Shown: positions 1 through 10,807, counted from the stretch's first letter. The stretch: DNA of 42,744 bases from Acidithiobacillales bacterium SM1_46 (GCA_001304215.1 LJVB01000024.1:1-42744), one strand, 5' to 3'. Notes: a model not told the origin generated them from the letters alone. A program made the numbers and translations.

Positions 1-737
1 TGGCTATCGATGTGCCGTTCCTTGTCTCCGCCGCGTGGTTCGTCCGGGGGCACGTTCCCAAACACGCTGGCCGCGGGCTGCCGGTAACGGTCGGCGCTTT
101 CCCGGTGCAGCGTGGCCGCGATGTCGTATATGTAGTCACCCTTGTAGCCATTCACCGGAAAGGCGAATTTCTCGCCGCAGAGCTCCAGGTAACGCAGCCA
201 GACGCTGGTGGCAAGAATGTCCATCTGCCGACCGGCGTCATTGATGTAGTACTCGCGATGCACGTGAAAGCCCGCCGCCTCCAGCAGCCGGGCAAGGCTG
301 GCTCCGTAAGCCGCGCCGCGTCCATGACCGACGTGCAACGGGCCGGTCGGGTTCGCGGACACGAATTCCAGCTGGATGCGCTGACCGCCGCCAATCGTGC
401 CGCGACCGTAGGTAGAGCCCTGGGCCAAAATTTCCCGCACCACCGCGGTCTGCGCATCGGGGGACAGAAAGAAGTTAATGAAGCCCGGTCCGGCAATCTC
501 CACTCTTGCGATCTTGTCGGAGCTTGGCAGCGCTTTGACAAGTCGTTCCGCCACCTCGCGCGGCTTCATTCCGGCTGGTTTGGCGAGCAGCAATGCGAGG
601 GTGGTGGTGAAGTCACCATGTTCCTTGGTACGCGCATGCTCGACGCTGATTATTATTTCGTTTCCCGCCGGTAGCGCGCCGGTCGCCTGCAAACCGTGCA
701 GTGCATGGCGCAACAGTTCTTCAATCGCGTGCTTCAA
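1..737 (-). CDS. argS: Arginyl-tRNA synthetase, N-terminal part (runs off the left window edge)
   Basis: Reverse-strand translation gives ...[34 protein letters not shown]..., the class I ArgS HIGH-region signature. N-terminus reads (L/M)[19 protein letters not shown] start at 737 is a best guess. No stop inside the window, so it is missing from the ORF track. Confidence 0.93.
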   Translation of the reverse strand, partial: MKHAIEELLRHALHGLQATGALPAGNEIIISVEHARTKEHGDFTTTLALLLAKPAGMKPREVAERLVKALPSSDKIARVEIAGPGFINFFLSPDAQTAVVREILAQGSTYGRGTIGGGQRIQLEFVSANPTGPLHVGHGRGAAYGASLARLLEAAGFHVHREYYINDAGRQMDILATSVWLRYLELCGEKFAFPVNGYKGDYIYDIAATLHRESADRYRQPAASVFGNVPPDEPRGGDKERHIDS

Positions 738-780
738 AGGGGGGTTCCACAGTTATGCCGGGATCGGGCGTGCTTCGATT

Positions 781-1026
781 CTACCGGGCGCGTCCGGAGC
801 CGAGAAGGCCGCTCGCACCTGTTGACCGGCGCGCCGGCGCGGGCAGCTGTCGTGGCGCAAATGCTACTGGCACAGCAGATCGCCCAAGGTGTGACAAAGA
901 TGCAAGAACGATTGTCGCTGCCTGTTCTGGTTCGCCGTCGTTGTTCAGCGCATAGACGCGCGCGAACTCCCCGAGCCAACCACGTGAGGGGCAAGAATCT
1001 TCGGGGATCAGTCCATACAGACGCAA
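781..1026 (-). CDS. Small hypothetical protein, doubtful
   Basis: 81-aa ORF in the ~480-bp gap between argS and the next gene; no family recognised. Confidence 0.2.
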   Translation of the reverse strand: MRLYGLIPEDSCPSRGWLGEFARVYALNNDGEPEQAATIVLASLSHLGRSAVPVAFAPRQLPAPARRSTGASGLLGSGRAR

Positions 1027-1219
1027 CGGGCCTTCGGGTGACCTGCCCTGCGCGCAAAGGCGACGGGCCGTCGCGCACCTGGCAGTTCCAAATCACGAAG
1101 CAAGCGGTTTCAGCATTTGGCCACAGTCGTACGCGAGGAGAGATGATAGCCGGGGCTTGTCCTGGCGCCGTCCGGTGGTTCCCCTTCGATACCAGACTAG
1201 TGAAGGGGATCGGCCGCGC

Positions 1220-1864
1220 CTAAGTGGCGGGGTTTGGTTCAGCGAGTAGCGATTCCACTTCCCGTTGATTGGCGCGCTGCATTGGCCGACCGTCCACCGG
1301 GCTAAGCGGGGTCTCGCGGGCAGCCGCGTGGGTCAGAACGCATACTTCGATTGGCACACCGTCCGCCACAAACCGGTAGGCCGGTACACGCAATTCGCGG
1401 TCGCCGCCAAATCGTAACCGGCGCTCGCCTTGATCCGCTGGTATGCGGTGTTCGGCAAACAGCAGGGCAATCTCTTCGGGCGTATCTGCACAGATATGCA
1501 GTTGCACCTCGCTGCTCGGCGTGACAATCCCGGTCAGCACCGGGCCGACCAGGCGCGGCTCGTGACGGGCAAGGAATCGCATCGCCTCGAGCGCAGCCGC
1601 CCGCAGCCGCCCGAGATCCGAGACAAGCCGCGCGCCGTGAAACAGCGCAAGATATTGTTGCAGCGCTTCCTCGACCTCATGGTTACTGGGAAGGTTTCTT
1701 CCTTCCGGAAGATTCAGGCGCTGGGTCGCGCGACGCTTGGCCAGCTGAAAGTCGTTCACACCCTCCTCCGCCATGATGCGCGCGGCTTCAGCGCAAACTC
1801 GTTGCCGGGCAGCACCCGATGTGGAGGGTCGACCTCGGGCCAAGTGTGCGTCGCGCGCGCGCAT
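1220..1864 (-). CDS. Conserved hypothetical protein, possibly nucleotidyltransferase-like
   Basis: 214-aa ORF. Its start overlaps the mrcA stop (ATGA), suggesting translational coupling. The fold suggestion is tentative. Confidence 0.75.
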   Translation of the reverse strand: MRARDAHLARGRPSTSGAARQRVCAEAARIMAEEGVNDFQLAKRRATQRLNLPEGRNLPSNHEVEEALQQYLALFHGARLVSDLGRLRAAALEAMRFLARHEPRLVGPVLTGIVTPSSEVQLHICADTPEEIALLFAEHRIPADQGERRLRFGGDRELRVPAYRFVADGVPIEVCVLTHAAARETPLSPVDGRPMQRANQREVESLLAEPNPAT

Positions 1865-4431
1865 CAGAAGAGTTGCTTGCGCACGTTGTCGGGAGGCGGT
1901 TGGGGAGGCGGTGTGGCGTCGGGCGACTCTTCGTTCGCCTTGTCCTTTGTTGACGACGCGCCCGGGCCTGTCGGCGTCTCGGCGACTTCGGCGAGCGGCC
2001 CCTGAGTCTGGGCTTCGGTACCCTTTACGAAGTACTCCTCCATGGAGTCAATATCGTTCTCATCCGACGGTAGTCCGGTCTCCCGATTTACGCGTGCGGT
2101 GACAACATCCTCTGGTGCCGTGAGTGGCTGCTCGGCGACGCCGTCCAGCGCAACATGCATGTAGTCGATCCACATGGGCAGTGCCGCCCGTCCGCCGGTT
2201 TCTCCGCGACCAAGCGAGGCCGGTTGATCGAAGCCAACCCATGCAGTCGTCACGAGGCTCGAGTTGAATCCCGAGAACCAGGCATCGCGATAGTCATTCG
2301 TCGTTCCGGTCTTGCCGGCAAGATCTTTGCGGCCGAGCACCATGGCTCCACGCCCGGTTCCCTCCCGCACCACATCCCGCATGATGCTTGTCATGATAAA
2401 GGCGAGATCCTGAGGAATGGCTACTGGTGCGGGCTGAGGACCCGCACCGGCTTCGACTGCAATCTCCGCCGCTACAGGTTTCGTGCTGCAGTCGCCACAG
2501 GCAACGAGCGGTTCGGCCTGCTCCAACACCTGATGGTTTGCGTCTTCGATCCGCTGTATGAAGTAGGGCTCGATCAGGTGGCCGCCGTTGGCAAACACAC
2601 TGTAGGCCCGAGCCATCTGCAAGGGCGTTGCCGAGGCGGTGCCAAGCGCCAGCGAGAGGTTGCGCGGGAGCTTGTCCGAATCGAACCCGAATCGCGTGAG
2701 GTACTCGGCGGTATACGTTGCGCCAATCGCTCGCAATAGACGGACCGACACAAGATTAAGCGACAACGTCAGGGCCTTGCGCAGGCGCGTGGGCCCGAAG
2801 AACTTGTGACTGTAATCCTCGGGCCGCCATTCATCCTCAAGTGTGGCGTCCTCAATCACTATGGGGGCGCCGCTCACGGTGCTGGCGGCGGTGTAGCCTT
2901 TGGCTAGCGCGGCGGTATAGACGAACGGCTTTAATCCCGAACCCGGCTGCCGTTCGGCCTGCACGGCGCGGTTGAAGCTCGAATGGTAGAAATCAAAACC
3001 GCCAGACAGCGCGACAATCGCACCATCCGAGGGGCGCAGCGATATCAGCGCGCCGGATACCTGCGGTACTTGCGCTAGTCGCCAGTAGGGTACGAACTCC
3101 TGATCCTTCTCCACTTCGTCGGCAATATCAGGATCGTCGACGTGCTCAAGATATACAATGTCCCCCCGCTGGAGGATGTCGGCTGCAGTCTTTGGCACCG
3201 GGCCCAGGGTGTTTTCGTCGACGTAATGACGCGCCCACATTAGTCCGGTCCATCCCAGGCTGACAGTGTCGCCATCCTGCGTGTAAACCGTTGCACTCTT
3301 CGTTTCCACCTTCAGCACAACGCTGGGGACCAGATCGCCGACGATTCGGTAGTCCTTTAGCGCATCGTCGAGCCGGTCGCGATCCGGCTCCGTCCGGATG
3401 GTCATATGACCCGCCGCGCCACGATAGCCATGGCGACGCTCATACTCGAGCAGGCGGCGGCGCAGGGCACGATTTGCCGCGCGCTGGTTGGCGGTGTGAA
3501 GGGTCGTGTGGACGTGAAACCCGTCGGCGTAGGTCTTCTCGTCGTAGCGCTCAATCATGTATTGACGCACCATCTCGGCAACATGTGGTGCGTCTGCCGC
3601 AAAGCGTAAATTATGCTTGCTGGCGGTCTCGGGCGCGGCTACCGCCGCCAGCAGCGTAGGTTCGTCGATATATCCGAGATTGTGCATGTGCCGTAGCACG
3701 TAGTTGCGTCGCTCCATCGCGCCTGGCGGATTGCTGATTGGATTGGTACGGGACGGGGCCTTGGGTAGACCCGCCAGCATTGCCATGGCCGGCAGCTCGA
3801 GCTCGGCGAGAGGCTTGCCGTAGTAGATTTGTGCCGCGGCAGCAAACCCGTAGGCACGGTGGCCTAGAAAGATCTTGTTGATATAGAGCTCGAGGATTTC
3901 CTTCTTCGAAAGCTCGCGCTCGAGTTTGTAGGCAAGCAGAATTTCCTTGAGCTTGCGGGTATAGGTTTTCTCGGGCGACAGGAAGTAGTTGCGCGCAACC
4001 TGCATGGTGATGGTGCTGGCACCCTGACTCGCACTCTTGGCGCGCAGGTTAGCAATGGCCGCACGCAATATGCCGAGGTAGTCCACCCCATGGTGATAGA
4101 AGAACGAGTGATCTTCAGCGGCAAGAATCGCTTTAATAAGAGTGTCAGGCACTTCGTCGATTCGCAGCGGGATACGCTTTTCTTCGCCGAACTCGGCAAT
4201 CAGATCCCCCTCCGCGGTGTAGACGCGCATCGGAACCTTGAGCTGCCGATCCGAAACCTGGTCTACGGCTGGAAGCGTGGGTGTCAGTATGGCGGCCACC
4301 AGTGCGAGCGCGACGACGCCTGCTGCAAAGACACCAAATACCGCCACGATGGCAAGTTGCCAAGGTGACTTCGGTAGATAGGCCGTCAGTCGCCGGAACG
4401 GCGACGGGCGCGGAACAACAGGCTCTTCCAT
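1864..4431 (-). CDS. mrcA: Penicillin-binding protein 1A (transglycosylase/transpeptidase)
   Basis: 855 aa; transglycosylase motifs (AILAAEDHSFFYHHGVDYLGILRA, GASTITMQVARN) and transpeptidase motifs (QPGSGLKPFVY, AGKTGTTNDYRDAWFSGF). Divergent from pilM, the usual arrangement. Confidence 0.97.
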   Translation of the reverse strand: MEEPVVPRPSPFRRLTAYLPKSPWQLAIVAVFGVFAAGVVALALVAAILTPTLPAVDQVSDRQLKVPMRVYTAEGDLIAEFGEEKRIPLRIDEVPDTLIKAILAAEDHSFFYHHGVDYLGILRAAIANLRAKSASQGASTITMQVARNYFLSPEKTYTRKLKEILLAYKLERELSKKEILELYINKIFLGHRAYGFAAAAQIYYGKPLAELELPAMAMLAGLPKAPSRTNPISNPPGAMERRNYVLRHMHNLGYIDEPTLLAAVAAPETASKHNLRFAADAPHVAEMVRQYMIERYDEKTYADGFHVHTTLHTANQRAANRALRRRLLEYERRHGYRGAAGHMTIRTEPDRDRLDDALKDYRIVGDLVPSVVLKVETKSATVYTQDGDTVSLGWTGLMWARHYVDENTLGPVPKTAADILQRGDIVYLEHVDDPDIADEVEKDQEFVPYWRLAQVPQVSGALISLRPSDGAIVALSGGFDFYHSSFNRAVQAERQPGSGLKPFVYTAALAKGYTAASTVSGAPIVIEDATLEDEWRPEDYSHKFFGPTRLRKALTLSLNLVSVRLLRAIGATYTAEYLTRFGFDSDKLPRNLSLALGTASATPLQMARAYSVFANGGHLIEPYFIQRIEDANHQVLEQAEPLVACGDCSTKPVAAEIAVEAGAGPQPAPVAIPQDLAFIMTSIMRDVVREGTGRGAMVLGRKDLAGKTGTTNDYRDAWFSGFNSSLVTTAWVGFDQPASLGRGETGGRAALPMWIDYMHVALDGVAEQPLTAPEDVVTARVNRETGLPSDENDIDSMEEYFVKGTEAQTQGPLAEVAETPTGPGASSTKDKANEESPDATPPPQPPPDNVRKQLF

Positions 4432-4796
4432 CGGGGAATGCAGGCGCTTTGGGGTGATCTATATTTCAGGGCGGGCTCGCCAAAGGCCTGATCGAGTATA
4501 AACCAGCTGGTATTTCTGGGCACGGCAAGCTCGACAAATCCGCTCAGGTCGCGCGGCACTTCCGCCAATCAGGGGATCAGTGGACCGGCTTCACTGCGAG
4601 CCTGGATTTTGGCTGAGTATCGCTCGGTTGAACGGAGTTGGACGCCGGAAATCCTTGAGTTGGTGAGGGTTGTCGGTCGGAAAGAATGTTCGCGGCCCAA
4701 TTTGTATATTGCGTTTGCCATGGACTATAGTTGGATGTAGCATTTCATCCTCATTATACTTTTCACACATAAGCATCTGAATATAAAGGATTATTT

Positions 4797-5873
4797 GTGC
4801 TCGGACTTGAGGGTTTATTCAGCAAGAAGAAGCCTGCGCTAATTGGCGTCGATATCAGTTCGTCGGCGGTCAAGGTTCTTGAGCTGAGTCGCCAGGGAGA
4901 GCAGTTCCGCGTAGAGCGCTACGCGGTAGAGCCACTTCCCCAAAATGCTGTGGTCGAGCACAAGATTACCGAAGTCGACCCGGTCGCGGCGGCCGTCGAG
5001 CGCGCCATCAAGCGCTCCGGTTCGCGATGCAAACATGTGGCCGTGGCGGTCCCAGGCGCGCACGTCATCACCAAGATTATTAAGATGCCCGGAAACATGA
5101 CCGACCAGGAGCGCCAGACGCAGGTCGAGATGGAAGCGGACCATTACATTCCCTATCCGCTTGATGAAGTGAACATGGACTTTCAGGTTATCGGTCCCTC
5201 GGAAGGCAGCCCTGATGAGGTCAACGTGGTGGTGGCTGCTTGCCGCAAGGAAATCGTGGACGACTACCTTGCCGTGATTCAGAACCCGGGACTCACACCG
5301 GCGGTAGTCGATATTGAGACATTTGCTGTTGAAAACTCCTATGGCCTGATCGCGAGTCACATGCCGGGCGGCGGTATGGAAAAGACCGTTGCAGTGCTTG
5401 ATGTGGGCGCCACAACTACCAACATCAATGTCATGCACAACGGCCGCTCCGTTTATACGCGCGATCACGCCTTCGGCGGAAAGCAGTTGACTGAAGAAAT
5501 CCAGCGCCGTTACGGGCTCTCCTATGAAGAGGCGGGGCTCGCCAAGAAGCAAGGCGGGCTGCCGGACAATTATCAGACGGATGTGCTGCGCCCGTTTATG
5601 GAGGCAATGTGCCAGGAAATCATGCGGGCCCTGCAGTTCTTCTACTCGTCCAGCCCGTTCAACAGCGTCGACAATATCCTGCTCGCCGGTGGCTGCGCCC
5701 AAATTGCCGGCGTCGATGAGTTGGTCGCTGCGCGCATTGGTGTGCCCACCATGGTCGCGAATCCGTTTGCCAGCATGTCGCTCAACTCACGCATCAAACC
5801 GCAGTTGCTGGCCAATGACGCGCCCTCGCTGCTGGTGACCTGCGGGCTTGCCATGCGGAACTTTGACGAATGA
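4797..5873 (+). CDS. pilM: Type IV pilus assembly protein PilM
   Basis: 358 aa; LFSKKKPALIGVDISSSAVKVLELS, actin-like ATPase fold; first gene of pilMNOPQ. GTG start with upstream AAAGGA. Confidence 0.97.
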   Translation: MLGLEGLFSKKKPALIGVDISSSAVKVLELSRQGEQFRVERYAVEPLPQNAVVEHKITEVDPVAAAVERAIKRSGSRCKHVAVAVPGAHVITKIIKMPGNMTDQERQTQVEMEADHYIPYPLDEVNMDFQVIGPSEGSPDEVNVVVAACRKEIVDDYLAVIQNPGLTPAVVDIETFAVENSYGLIASHMPGGGMEKTVAVLDVGATTTNINVMHNGRSVYTRDHAFGGKQLTEEIQRRYGLSYEEAGLAKKQGGLPDNYQTDVLRPFMEAMCQEIMRALQFFYSSSPFNSVDNILLAGGCAQIAGVDELVAARIGVPTMVANPFASMSLNSRIKPQLLANDAPSLLVTCGLAMRNFDE

Positions 5874-6445
5874 CCCGGCTAAATCTTCTGCCATGGCGCG
5901 AAATGCGCCGCAAACAGATGGATCGCCAATTGCTGGCGATTGGTGTGGGTGCGTGGGTCGCGTGCGCGCTCATCGTCTTCTATGTCTATCTACACATCAA
6001 CGGCCTGACGGAAACCCAAAATGGCCGCAATCAGTTTCTCGAAACGGAAATCGCCAAGGTCGAAAAAGACATTAAGCAGATCGCCGAACTGAAAAAGCAG
6101 CGCCAGGCACTGATAACTCGCATGAACGTGATCTATCAGTTGCAGGCCGATCGCGCGCGGCTTGTGCATGTCTTTGACGAACTAGCCCGACGATTGCCTG
6201 AGGGTGTTTATTTCACCTCCATCGCGCATTCCGGTGCCGGATCGAACCTGAAGGGAGTAGCGCAATCCAACGCGCGCGTTTCAGCATTGATGCGCAATCT
6301 CAGCACGTCAGACTACTTCGCCGATCCGGAGCTTGAAGTCATCAACGTCAAGGACAAGGGATCCGATCGCGTGAGCGAGTTCTCCTTGCGCGTGAAGCTG
6401 GTCAACAAGAAGGCCCAGAAATTGCCCGAGGAGCCGGCGTCATGA
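5870..6445 (+). CDS. pilN: Type IV pilus assembly protein PilN
   Basis: 191 aa; MTRLNLLPWREMRRKQMDRQL..., TM plus coiled coil; ATGA overlap with pilM. Confidence 0.96.
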   Translation: MTRLNLLPWREMRRKQMDRQLLAIGVGAWVACALIVFYVYLHINGLTETQNGRNQFLETEIAKVEKDIKQIAELKKQRQALITRMNVIYQLQADRARLVHVFDELARRLPEGVYFTSIAHSGAGSNLKGVAQSNARVSALMRNLSTSDYFADPELEVINVKDKGSDRVSEFSLRVKLVNKKAQKLPEEPAS

Positions 6446-7068
6446 CACTCGACGATCTGCGCAACATTAATTTCAACGATCTTTCCAGTTGGCCGGTTCC
6501 CATCAAGATCGCCGCGATCGGTATTCTCTCGGTTGTCATCGTTGCGGCAGGTTACTTCGCGTTCATTGAGGGTGCATGGGAGGACTATCAGCGCGCCCAG
6601 AGGAAAGAAGAGCAACTGCGCGAGACCTACCTGAACAAGAAAGCGCTCGCGATCAACCTAGAAGCCTACAAACAGCAAATGGAAGAAATGCAGCAGACAT
6701 TCGGGAGCTTGCTGCGCCAGCTTCCAAATTCGACAGAAGTCCCGGATCTCCTGGTTGATATCACCCAAGCCGGCCTCGGGCGCGGGCTGGAGTTTGTGCT
6801 GTTCAAACCTGAGAAGGAGCTACCCAAGGACTTTTACGCCGAACTGCCGATCAGCCTGCAAGTGCGCGGTAACTATCACGAGCTGGCGCAGTTCATAAGC
6901 GACGTCGCCGCGCTGCCGCGCATCGTGACCTTCGGGAATATCACTATCACGTCCCAAAGCAAGGGTCGGCTCGCCATGGCAGCAACGGCTCGAACCTATC
7001 GTTACCTGGAAGAGGGAGCTGCCAAACCTGCTGCCGGGGCCAAGAAACCAACCGGACGGAAGCGGTAA
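6442..7068 (+). CDS. pilO: Type IV pilus assembly protein PilO
   Basis: 208 aa; single TM then coiled coil, ATGA overlap with pilN, operon position. Confidence 0.95.
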   Translation: MTLDDLRNINFNDLSSWPVPIKIAAIGILSVVIVAAGYFAFIEGAWEDYQRAQRKEEQLRETYLNKKALAINLEAYKQQMEEMQQTFGSLLRQLPNSTEVPDLLVDITQAGLGRGLEFVLFKPEKELPKDFYAELPISLQVRGNYHELAQFISDVAALPRIVTFGNITITSQSKGRLAMAATARTYRYLEEGAAKPAAGAKKPTGRKR

Positions 7069-7074
7069 TCAAGC

Positions 7075-7596
7075 ATGAAGGTCATGCGCTGGATCGTGGT
7101 CGTCTCGATTGTTCCCTTGCTCACCGCATGTGCAGACGACGGGTTGCAGGACGTGCGCGAGTTCGTAAAGAACGCGCACGCAGACAAGAAACCCCGTGTC
7201 GAGCCACTGCCGGAACTCAAGGTCCAGGAGTCGTTCGCCTATAACCCGGCGAACCTTTCCGACCCATTTTCGATTGTGAACCTGCGTCCGAAGAGCGCGG
7301 GTGCGGGAAAGGGTGGTGGTCCACGTCCGGATCCGAATCGTCGAAAGGAGCCGCTGGAGGACTACCCGCTCGACTCTCTCAAGATGGTGGGGACAATCAT
7401 GAAGGGCAAACAGGCTTGGGTGATCGTTCAGGCGCCAGACGGCACGGTGCATCGCGCCAAGACCGGTGATCACGTCGGACAGAATTTTGGAATGATCACC
7501 AAAGTAACGGAAGAGAAAGTCGATGTGATCGAGCTAATTCAGGGGTCGCTCGGTGACTGGGTCGAGCGCGAGGCTGGCCTCGCGCTCTCCGACTAA
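7075..7596 (+). CDS. pilP: Type IV pilus lipoprotein PilP
   Basis: 173 aa; lipobox LLTAC, PilP-type C-terminal domain (LDSLKMVGTIMKGKQAWVIVQAPDGTVHRAKTGDHVGQNFGMI). Confidence 0.95.
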   Translation: MKVMRWIVVVSIVPLLTACADDGLQDVREFVKNAHADKKPRVEPLPELKVQESFAYNPANLSDPFSIVNLRPKSAGAGKGGGPRPDPNRRKEPLEDYPLDSLKMVGTIMKGKQAWVIVQAPDGTVHRAKTGDHVGQNFGMITKVTEEKVDVIELIQGSLGDWVEREAGLALSD

Positions 7597-7615
7597 TGCA
7601 AGTGGGACACAAATC

Positions 7616-10177
7616 ATGAAAACGAATTTGCGAGACTACGCGATGTCCGGTATCTCGGGTCTTTCCTTCGTGGCGCGCGTCACGTTGTTTGCCGTAGCGG
7701 TGAGTGCACAGGCGCTGGCGGCCGAAGTACAGTCGCTTGCCTGGGAAGGCCAGGGCGATGCAGCCGCGCTGCGGATAAAAATAGCGGGCGATGCTGCGGC
7801 TAGCACCGAGGTCCTCGACGGCGGCCAGCGTCTTCGCATTGTGCTCGGTGGTGCCACCATGGGCGCCGCGGTAAACGAGCTTGGAGGCCAGGGTCGGGTC
7901 AAGGGTGTCTATCCCTACCTTGCAGAAAGCGGTCAGGCGGTTCATGTGGATTTGTTGTTGAGCGAGCCCGGTGTTTTGGCGCTTGCTCCCTCACAGGACG
8001 GCTACCGCGCTGTCGTGAAGACCGATGTGGCCACGACTACTGCTGCGACCGCGACAGCGGCCGCCACCCCCAGTGCGGCTGCTGCGCCTGCGCCAAAGAA
8101 GGTTGTATTGCAGGATATTATCTACTCAAAACTCGCAGGCGACAGGATTCAAATCACGCTCAAAATGTCGGGTCCGGTGCCCGAGCCGCGGACGTTCAGC
8201 ATCACGAACCCGGCTCGCGTATCTCTGGATTTCAGTGATGTTCGGGTCGGCATGGACAAGAAGACGGTTACGATCAAGCAGGGCGCTGTTACCAGCGTGA
8301 CCGCGGTCGAAGCGGAAGGTCGCTCGCGCGTAGTACTGAGCCTGATCAAGTCTGTCCCCTACACGACCGGCACAAGCGGGAACAATTTTATCATCACTGT
8401 TGATACACCAACTTCTGCTATTGCCGCTGCCGAGCAGCCGAAGACCACGCACTTCGCCACCACCCAAAAGACTGGAAAATTCAGCCTCAAGAATATCGAC
8501 TTCCGACGTGGGGCGCAGGGTGACGGGAAAATCATTATTACCTTGTCTGATCCAGCAGTCGGAATCGATGTCCGCGAGCAGGCCGGCGAAATCATGCTCG
8601 ACTTCCTAAACACATCTGTGCCGGCGGAATTGCAGCGTCGTCTGGACGTGGTGGATTTTGCCACTCCAGTTCAGACGATCGACACTTCCGTGCGCGGAAA
8701 AAACACCCGCATGGTGATCGTGCCGAGAGGCAAGTACGAACATGTCGCCTATCAGGCGGGAAATGTTTTCACCGTCAGCATCAAGCCGATCATCGAGACG
8801 CCGGACGCCAAAAAGGTCGATGAGTTCGGCTACTCGGGCGAGAAGTTGTCGCTCAATTTCCAGAATATCGACGTGCGTGCGGCACTTCAGGTGCTGGCCG
8901 ATTTCACGGGCCTCAACTTCGTAGTGAGCGATACGGTCAAGGGAAGCCTGACGCTGCGCCTCAAAGACGTACCTTGGGATCAGGCCCTCGATATTATCGT
9001 TGACGCCAAGAATCTTGCCGTCCGCAAGAAGGGTAACGTCGTAGCAGTCGCCCCGGCAGCTGAAGTCGCCGCAAAGGAAAAAGCGGCACTCGAGGCGACG
9101 AAATCAGTCCTGGAACTCGAGCCGCTCACATCCGAGCTGATCCAGATCAACTACGCCAAGGCGTCGGAAATTGCCACGTTGCTCAAGTCGATCAAGCCCG
9201 TTGGTACTCTGGTGTCGGCTCAAGAGCACCCGGTTTTTGGTGCACAGGCGACTGGTCGACCGGACGCCCAGGCATCGGCAAGCAATTCCCTTCTTTCGCC
9301 GCGTGGTCAGGTTACCGTCGACACGCGCAGCAACTCAATCCTTGTCCAGGATACAGCGGCAAAAATTCGCGAAATTCGCAAGCTGATTGCCCAGCTCGAT
9401 CAGCCAGTGCGCCAGGTAATGATCGAGACGCGACTGGTAGAGGCACGAAGCGACTTCGCGCGCACTCTCGGCGTGCGTTTGGGTGGCTACGGTCAAAACA
9501 CCACGAGTAACGGAACAGGCGTGGTCCGAACCGGGCGAATGGAAGTGTTGGACCAGTTCTACAACAGCAATACTTTCGAGATTCTGCCCGGGGGGCTCAA
9601 TGTCAATCTTCCTTCCGGCGGCATCGGCGATTTCTCGCCAGCCGGTATCACACTTTCCTTCCTGACCGGTTCGAATATGCTTAATCTAGAGTTGACTGCG
9701 CTCGAGCAGGAAGGAACCGGCAAGATCATTGCCAGTCCGCGCCTGATTACCGCGAACCAGCAAAAAGCTACCATCGAGCAAGGCCAGGAACGCGTTTTCA
9801 CCACAAGCGTCCTCGGTGTCGGTCAGGTGATTACCAAGAAAGCGACCCTGAAGCTCGATGTAACGCCGCGGATCACGCCGGATGATCGCGTCAGCATGGA
9901 TGTCGATATCACCAAGGACGATTTCGCGGATGCAACGGCTGGCCTGTTGAACGTCAAGCAGATCAAGACACAGGTGCTCCTGGATAACGGCGAAACCGTG
10001 GCGATCGGGGGCATTTACACGCAGGACAAGCTCGATACGATTACCAAGGTGCCGTTCCTGGGCGATCTACCGTTGCTTGGCTGGCTGTTCAAGAACAAGG
10101 CGAATCAGGACACCAAGACCGAGTTGTTGATCTTCCTGACGCCGCGCATCCTCTCCGAGAAGATCGCCGTGCGCTGA
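7616..10177 (+). CDS. pilQ: Type IV pilus secretin PilQ
   Basis: AMIN regions, Ala/Thr/Pro linker, secretin core (VTPRITPDDRVSMDVDI, VPFLGDLPLLGWLFKNK, LLIFLTPRIL). Start moved from the ORF-track 7553 to ATG 7616 (MKTNLRDYAM) to avoid overlap with pilP. Confidence 0.96.
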   Translation: MKTNLRDYAMSGISGLSFVARVTLFAVAVSAQALAAEVQSLAWEGQGDAAALRIKIAGDAAASTEVLDGGQRLRIVLGGATMGAAVNELGGQGRVKGVYPYLAESGQAVHVDLLLSEPGVLALAPSQDGYRAVVKTDVATTTAATATAAATPSAAAAPAPKKVVLQDIIYSKLAGDRIQITLKMSGPVPEPRTFSITNPARVSLDFSDVRVGMDKKTVTIKQGAVTSVTAVEAEGRSRVVLSLIKSVPYTTGTSGNNFIITVDTPTSAIAAAEQPKTTHFATTQKTGKFSLKNIDFRRGAQGDGKIIITLSDPAVGIDVREQAGEIMLDFLNTSVPAELQRRLDVVDFATPVQTIDTSVRGKNTRMVIVPRGKYEHVAYQAGNVFTVSIKPIIETPDAKKVDEFGYSGEKLSLNFQNIDVRAALQVLADFTGLNFVVSDTVKGSLTLRLKDVPWDQALDIIVDAKNLAVRKKGNVVAVAPAAEVAAKEKAALEATKSVLELEPLTSELIQINYAKASEIATLLKSIKPVGTLVSAQEHPVFGAQATGRPDAQASASNSLLSPRGQVTVDTRSNSILVQDTAAKIREIRKLIAQLDQPVRQVMIETRLVEARSDFARTLGVRLGGYGQNTTSNGTGVVRTGRMEVLDQFYNSNTFEILPGGLNVNLPSGGIGDFSPAGITLSFLTGSNMLNLELTALEQEGTGKIIASPRLITANQQKATIEQGQERVFTTSVLGVGQVITKKATLKLDVTPRITPDDRVSMDVDITKDDFADATAGLLNVKQIKTQVLLDNGETVAIGGIYTQDKLDTITKVPFLGDLPLLGWLFKNKANQDTKTELLIFLTPRILSEKIAVR

Positions 10178-10206
10178 ACCTGGCTGTCCGGTACGCGGTT
10201 TCCCAA

Positions 10207-10230
10207 GCCCGGGCACCGACCCGGGCTTGC
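10207..10230 (+). terminator. Hairpin between pilQ and aroK, possible terminator or attenuator
   Basis: Perfect 9-bp inverted repeat AAGCCCGGG-CACCGA-CCCGGGCTT; only a weak T-rich tail (GCTTTGT). Confidence 0.5.
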
Positions 10231-10264
10231 TTTGTCTGGAGCCTGCTGGCATATCTGCCCCATC

Positions 10265-10807
10265 ATGACGCGGGTTGATAACGTATTTCTCGTTGGACCA
10301 ATGGGTGCTGGCAAGTCTACGATTGGACGCGCGCTGGCCACGCAGCTAGGCAAGCGTTTTGCCGACTGTGACCACGAAATCGAATTCCGCACGGGTGCCA
10401 GCATTCCGCTGATTTTTGAAATCGAGGGCGAAGAAGGCTTCCGTCGACGTGAGAGTTCGGTCTTGGATGAGCTCACGCGCGAAAACGGTTTGGTGCTCGC
10501 CACCGGCGGGGGCGTGGTGCTCGCCGAGGAGAATCGCCAGTTGCTCAAAGCCCGCGGTATTGTCATCTACCTGCAGGCGCCGATCGAGGTACTGGTGAAG
10601 CGCACCGCCCATGATCGGAACCGGCCACTCCTGGCCAACGTGGATCGTCGCAGCAAACTGATCGAGATCATGAAGGTGCGCGAACCGTTCTACCGCGAAG
10701 TGGCCGATATCGTCGTGAGCAGCGGCGGCCGACCGGCGTCCGCAGTCGTTCGTGACATTGTGAAACAGCTGAAGGATCTGTCAGGTGATGCAAGAACTGC
10801 AGGTTGA
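10265..10807 (+). CDS. aroK: Shikimate kinase
   Basis: P-loop [36 protein letters not shown]; followed by aroB. ATG at 10265 is in frame and preferred. Confidence 0.97.
   Translation: MTRVDNVFLVGPMGAGKSTIGRALATQLGKRFADCDHEIEFRTGASIPLIFEIEGEEGFRRRESSVLDELTRENGLVLATGGGVVLAEENRQLLKARGIVIYLQAPIEVLVKRTAHDRNRPLLANVDRRSKLIEIMKVREPFYREVADIVVSSGGRPASAVVRDIVKQLKDLSGDARTAG

Noticed and set aside
12-674. 220-aa plus-strand ORF
   Set aside because: Antisense to argS, whose reverse-strand translation shows clear family motifs.
4839-5702. 287-aa minus-strand ORF
   Set aside because: Antisense to pilM; typical shadow ORF in GC-rich DNA with no recognisable domain.
8030-8100. GC-rich low-complexity stretch (ACTGCTGCGACCGCGACAGCGGCC...)
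   Set aside because: Encodes the Ala/Thr/Pro linker of PilQ; not a DNA repeat of independent interest.
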